In this document: positions 15,001 to 21,000 of the stretch, piece by piece
How the letters are laid out: each line of letters opens with the position of its first letter
Numbering within the stretch: position 1 is the first letter of the stretch
Assembly (NCBI GenBank): GCA_005880795.1
Contig: VBGP01000025.1
Location: 1 to 40,115, forward strand
From: Chloroflexota bacterium
GTDB taxonomy: Bacteria; Chloroflexota; Dormibacteria; Dormibacterales; Dormibacteraceae
Length of the DNA stretch: 40,115 nucleotides
Reading direction: 5' to 3'
The notes under the pieces: generated by a model
What the model saw: only the letters and a program-made list of their open reading frames with translations
Database searches by the model: none
What the model was told of the DNA's origin: nothing
Made by a program: the position numbers and the translations under genes

Positions 15001-18000
15001 CCTTCGATCGCTGAGGTCAGAGCGGGGTCGCCATCGGTCACGTTGAGCGTGGCGGCACTGCCCGAATTCGTCTTGAGGGTGTAAGTGCCCGACTTCGCCC
15101 GCACCGTCAACACCTGAACCGTCGAAAGTGTCGGGACGGCCGAACCGTCGCCGTGCTGGACGGTTCGCGCGCTTACAGCCTTGCCGCCCTCTTGCGTCGT
15201 GATCACGTCGACCCGCGGTCCTGCGTTGAAGGAGCCCGGCGTCGTCTGCACGCTTTGCTTCGGGTCGTTCAGATTGATGCCGAAGCTTGCGTGCGCGAAG
15301 AGGCCGAGGAGGGGGACGACGCTACCGCTCGTCTGGATCCCCGCCAGGGTGCCGAGGCTGGCGCCGAATTTCAGATCGAGGCCGCCGGCGGCGACGATCG
15401 AGTCGGGCTTGAGGCCGTCCGCGGTCGGGTTCGTGAGGGTGACGGCGTAGGTCGTCGGGCCACCGGTCGACGAGTGCGCGGCGACCGTCACTTTTCCGCT
15501 GCCGATAGGTGACAGGCCGCTCAGGACCGTTTGCATGTTGGTCGCCCTCGTCGTGTCCGAGGTGCTCGCGTCAGGCTGCAGCTGGTCGCTGAGGTCGAGC
15601 TTGTTCGTGGCGTCGGGGTAGGCAAGCCAGTAAGTGCTTGAGCTGGCCGGGACGATGATCGTTTCGCGCGCGCTGTCCTTGTTGTAAAGGCCCAGGTTCG
15701 CCAGGCCGAGCACGCCAAGGTCGACCCCGATCTCATCCACGTTGGTGCCAGCAAAAGGCGCCTTATCGAAAGTGATCGTGTAGATGCCGGTTGGGCCGTC
15801 GAGAGCGACCGAAACATTCGGCGTCGATCCCGTGCTTCCGATGGTGCTCAGCTTGGCAAGCTCCTTGGCCAGGTCAGCGGCAGTAATCGCACCTCCGGTG
15901 CAGACGGGACCTACGGTGCCGGCGCAAAGCAGACCCGTCGATTGGCCTTTGAAGCTGAGCTTGAAGACGCCGCCAGTCGCGTTGATCGCCAGCTCCTGCA
16001 CCTCGTTCTTGGCGCTGCCACCGTTCACGATCGTCGTCACCACCGCCCTCGGGCCGGTGATGACCTTGACCGACGTGAACAGCCCGAGCCAGGGGTCGAG
16101 CGTGAAGTTGAACTTCAACTCGTTTGTGGTGTCGTTGAATGTTGCGGTCAGCGTGTTGTCAGGCAGCCCAACGGCATTTTCCAGGCGGTTCAGAAGGCTC
16201 TGGATGCCGTTGAAGTTGAGGTCGTGGAGGTCGACCTTGCCGTCGCCGTTTGCGTCCGGCTTGGTCGCGTCACCGCTCTTGAACAGCGGGTCGAGGATCT
16301 GGTGCTTGAAGACGGTGGCGTAGTTGATCGCATCGCCGAGCGTCATGTCGGTGAACGGGATCTTCACCCCGGCCAGGGCGGAGGACTGGGCGATCGACGA
16401 GAAGAGCTGGGCGACCTGGCCGAGCATGCCCAGGATCTCGTTTGGTCCCGCCTTGCTGAAGTTGTCGAAGACGCTGAAGGCGCTCGTCAGCGGCGTTGCG
16501 TCAGCTTTGAAGTCGATGGTTGGCTGCGCGGCGCCGCCAGAGCCCCCGAACAGCTTCGGCACCTTGACCTTGAAGCTCGCGGTCGCGAGCTTCACCCCGG
16601 CCTGGCCGACACTGTGGATCACGCTGATGCCGGCGTTCACGTCGACAGTGAGGTCGACGTTCACGTCCGGCGTTGTCGAGCTCCCCGCGTCGACCACGTC
16701 GACGAGGCTGCTGAGCGTGTTGCTGGTCAGGTCGCTCACGGTGATTCGCTTGGTGCCGAGATCTTTGAGGCTGAGCGTGAGCGTTCCGCCCACGTGGATC
16801 GTGGATCCTGTCCTGAACGTGGCCTCGAGGAGGCTTACGCCGATCGACATGTTGCCGAGATCGGGGGTATCCGCCGAAACCTTCAGAGTGAAAGCCGGCG
16901 ACAAAGGATCGTCCGAGGCCACGAAGACGAGCGGGGTCCCGCTGTTCACAGAGTCCGCGACCACTCCGACGTCGAGGTGGCCCTTGACGGTGGCTGTCAG
17001 GCCGAAGCTGATCCCCGGATCGATCTGGATGCCGAGCTGCTGGCCGAGCTGACCCAGGTTCGGCTTGATGCCGGTTATGTTGGCCAGGGTCGTTTCGTTC
17101 AGCGTCACGTCGATCAGCGCTTCGAGGTCACCACCGGACGCCGCGCTGCGCCGGTAGCTGGTGTCGAACGTCAGCGTGAACGGATTGCCGGCCGAGGCCG
17201 TGAAGTGGTTCTGCAGGGCGTCGAGCGCCGCCGACAGCGTCGAGAGAGCGCCCAGGCTCGCTTTGAGATCGCCGGCGACCGCTTTGACCTTGTCAGCGAA
17301 GCCGACCAGCGCGTTGAGGCCTGCGCCGACCTTGCCGGCGTCGAGCAGCGGCAGGACGTTCGAGAGCTCTCCGATGTTGTCTTTCAGCTGGGTCGCAAAC
17401 GTCGAAATCTGGTCCAGCAGCTGGGCGACTGGCGATGTCAACCCGCTGAACGAGACATCGACACGCTGCGCGATCTTGGCCGTCTGACTGATCGTCCTGG
17501 TATTCGCGCCTGAGACTTCGGTGATCGTTTTCTTGTCCGCGGTGACGGTCAGCTGCGCACTGATCAGCTGGGTCAGGTCCAGCGTGTCGATGCCGGTTCC
17601 CGTGCCGGTCACGGTGTCAGTGCCGTTGCCTTCGCTGAACTTGTACCTGTTGGCCCCCGTACCGCCGAGCAGGGTGTCATTGGCGGGACCCGCGACCAGC
17701 CATGTATCGCCACCGAAGCCTGAGGCGTCAAGCATGTGATCGCCGGTACCGGTGTTGGTCAGCTTGATGAGCTTGATGCCGCTCAGCGCGATGACTGGCA
17801 TCGCGCTGCTGATCGTCAACGAGCCAGCTGCCGTCGAGCCCGCGACCCTCAGGTCAAAGTCGCGGCCGACTTCGACAGTCTCAACGCCAGAGCCGTTGAT
17901 CGTTAGGTTTCCGTTGTAGGTGGTGAGATCCCCGATGGTGAGGTCATGAGCAGTCGCTAGCGTGACCGTCGCCGCGTCGGTGTCCGCCGTGAGCGTCGTT

Positions 18001-21000
18001 GAACAGCCCGGATCGGAAGGACATCCCGGACCGCTCAGGCTCATTACGAGGCTCGAATAGGACAGCGTGTAGTTGCCCGCTTGAGGAGCCGTCGGATCGT
18101 TGAGCGCCACCACGTAGGTGCTGAAGTGCGGCAGCGCGGCGGTCAACGTGTGAGCGACCGGATCGATCGCTGCCGGGATGGCCGTCGCGCCGTTGACTGA
18201 ATCGAGGTAGTACAGGCTCGGCGCCCGCAGCGCCGATGGGTCGTAATGGACGGTAACCGTGGGTTCCGCTGCGAAGGTGTCGACTCGGGCCCCTGTAGAC
18301 GCGTCGACCGCGTTGAGCTCGAACACCGGTGAGACCGCCTGCAGGTTGAGTGGAACGCCCGCCGTCGAGTGCGATACGGACACCGATACAGGGCTGCTGA
18401 CGCTGCCGGGGGCGAAGCTGACGCTCGCGGTGCCGTCGGCGCTGGTGGCGGTCCCGCCGCCTCCGGCGGTGACCATCGCCAGACTCTCCGATTCAGCGGG
18501 AGGAATGGCCGACACAACACCGCTCGCGGCGCCCGCCGGTGTCGAGAGTTGATAGGAGTAGGAGGCTCCGGGAACGAGGCCGAGGTCCTCATATGCAGCG
18601 GAAGCTGTTGAGCCAATGAGGTTGAACGGCCCGGTCAAACCAACTGTCGACCGGCGAACCTGGTAAGTCACGCCAGCGGAGGGCCAGGTCAGCCGCACAC
18701 CGCCGGCGATTGGGGTTGCTGTCAGGGTGATTCCTGGCGGGCCGCGCGGCGCAGCGTCGCCGAAGGTCACGTTGAGGACCTGGGCCGAGGCCACTCCTGC
18801 CGAACTTGTCGCAGTCGCTTTAACAGCGAAAACACCGGTGAGGTTGTTCGTATCCCATCGGGCAGCCCACGTCGCGCCTGGCGGCTGAATCAACGATGGC
18901 CCTGCGCCCGCCGAGCTCGGCAGCGGTAGGGCAAGCGGCAGATTCAACCAAGCCCCGCTGCCGATTGGGGCGTAGGCGAACAGCACCGAGGCTATCCCGC
19001 TCGACGATGCGGCGCTGGCAGCGACGATCGTGTTTGAGCCGGTTCCGAGCAGGGGCAGCAGGCTGACCGATGGAGCCTGAAGGTTCCATACGGCCGGCGT
19101 GCTGACATGCGCCGACGCCGAGAAGGCACTCTCATTGCCGACCGGATCAGTGGCGGTCACAACGTAGCTGACGTTCGCCCCACCCGGCAGGTATGCATCG
19201 GCAAACGTAGTGGACGTAAGACCTGACCCCGCCAGCGCATACCCGGTCGCACCCGTCTCTGAGCGGTAGACCGAGAAGGTTAGTGGGAGGTCGCTCATTG
19301 GTGCTGACCATGACACCGAGACGGTGTCGCCCAGGACCTGGGCTGCAACACTGGCCGGCGCGACAGCTGAGTGGACAACGTGTATCGGTGCAGACGCTGT
19401 GGTCTCCAGTATCGACCCGTTCGGGGCAAGCCCAACCGCCCGGACTGAGTAGTCACCGGCCGGGAGTGCTGAGGTGATGAGCCGCCCAAGAGCGCTCCAC
19501 CCGCTGGCCGTCGCCGATGCCGGTAGCAGGGCGAGCTGCTGCCACCCACCGGTCACACCCTGTACTTCGATCTTCGCCGAGCCGATGATCGCGGTCGACG
19601 ACCCGCTCACAGCCAGCAAGGCGCTGACGCTCACGAGAGACGGGGCCGAAACGGCCGCTGGGCCAGACGTCAGCACCACGTCGTGCTGGAATGCGGGTGG
19701 TGGCCCCGCCGCAACGACAAACGTCGCCGGAGCGGACACCGGCGCAGCCGGCGCGTAAGTTGCGCTGACGGTTGCAGACGGTTCGCTGGATGCGGATCCT
19801 GCCCTGGCCACGACGCGGTAGAAGAACTGTCCACCGACTGTGCCGCCGCGATCGACGTAGCGAGCTGAGGCGGCCGTCCCAACGTCGGCGAACGGACCTG
19901 CCGCCGACAACCCTCTCTCCACCACATATGTGGTCGCCCCGGCAGAAGCTGCCCACGTGAGGGTCACTCCGGCCCGACTGGAGTGAGCGCCCAAGCCGTC
20001 GGGCCGGGCGAGCGTGTGCCCGATGATGCCGGCTGGGGCTTGTGCTAGCTGGGTCGCGGCAGACGTCGGCTGCGAGGGTGCGCCTCCCGAGCCGTCTGCG
20101 TCTTCCGTGTCGATTCGGTAGGTCGACGTGGCGCCCTCAACCACCGCCGTGTCGATGAAATCGTTGTCGCTGGTCCGTCCCAGCAATTGCCACTCGGGTG
20201 ATCCCTGGCGCCAGACGGAGTACACGGTCCGCGACGAAGTCACCGCCGGTTGCCAGTGCAGCGCCACGCCGCCTGGCGCTGTGGCCGCCACGACGCCTGC
20301 CGGTGCAATCGTTGACGGTGGACTTCCGACCGTTACTTCGAACGTCGGGCTGACCGAATCAGCAGTTGCCGCACGCAGCTTGTAGTGGCCCGCCGCGAGC
20401 TGGCCAGCGTTCCAATCGAGCCTACAAACGCCGCTGTCGCAGTCGACGTGACCCGGGACCACTGACCACGTGTTGCCGTTTGAGCTGTAGTCGAATGTCG
20501 TACCGGCGGTGGGCGTTACTGCTGCCTGAAGGAGGAGCCGCCCAGCGACGATCGCGCCTGCTGCAATCGGTTCACCGGAAGGCAGGAGCGCTCCGATGGT
20601 CACAACCCGGCTGACGACCCCACCGGCGGCGGCGGCCCTGGCCGTAACGGGGTTGCTCTGCTGTCCATCCCGTGCCAGCAGAACCAGGGTGTAGCTGTGA
20701 AGTCCCGAGCCGGCGGTGGTGTCGACATACGACCTCGCGTCGGCATTCAGCTCAACAAGTGGCTCAGTTGACTGATCGCGAAAGAGGCGGTACAGCGAAG
20801 CGCCACCGTACGAGGGTTGCTGCCAGGTCAGCGCCACGGCGCCCGAAACGCCTGCCGCGGTGAACGCGGTCGGCGCGGGGGCCGCGGCGTTGTTGACTCG
20901 GTAGGTCTGAGTCAGCCGCGCCGCGTGACCGGCGCCATCAGTGATGGTGGCTGTCAACGTGTACGTTCCATCGGCAACCGTCGTCGTGTCCCACGCCACG

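Noticed and set aside
15942-17513. Long plus-strand frame (523 codons), and others such as 10110-11390, 11574-12677 and 8517-9593
   Set aside because: All lie antisense to the continuous giant frame, are rich in Arg/Val/Asp as expected for GC-rich shadows, and lack recognisable domains.
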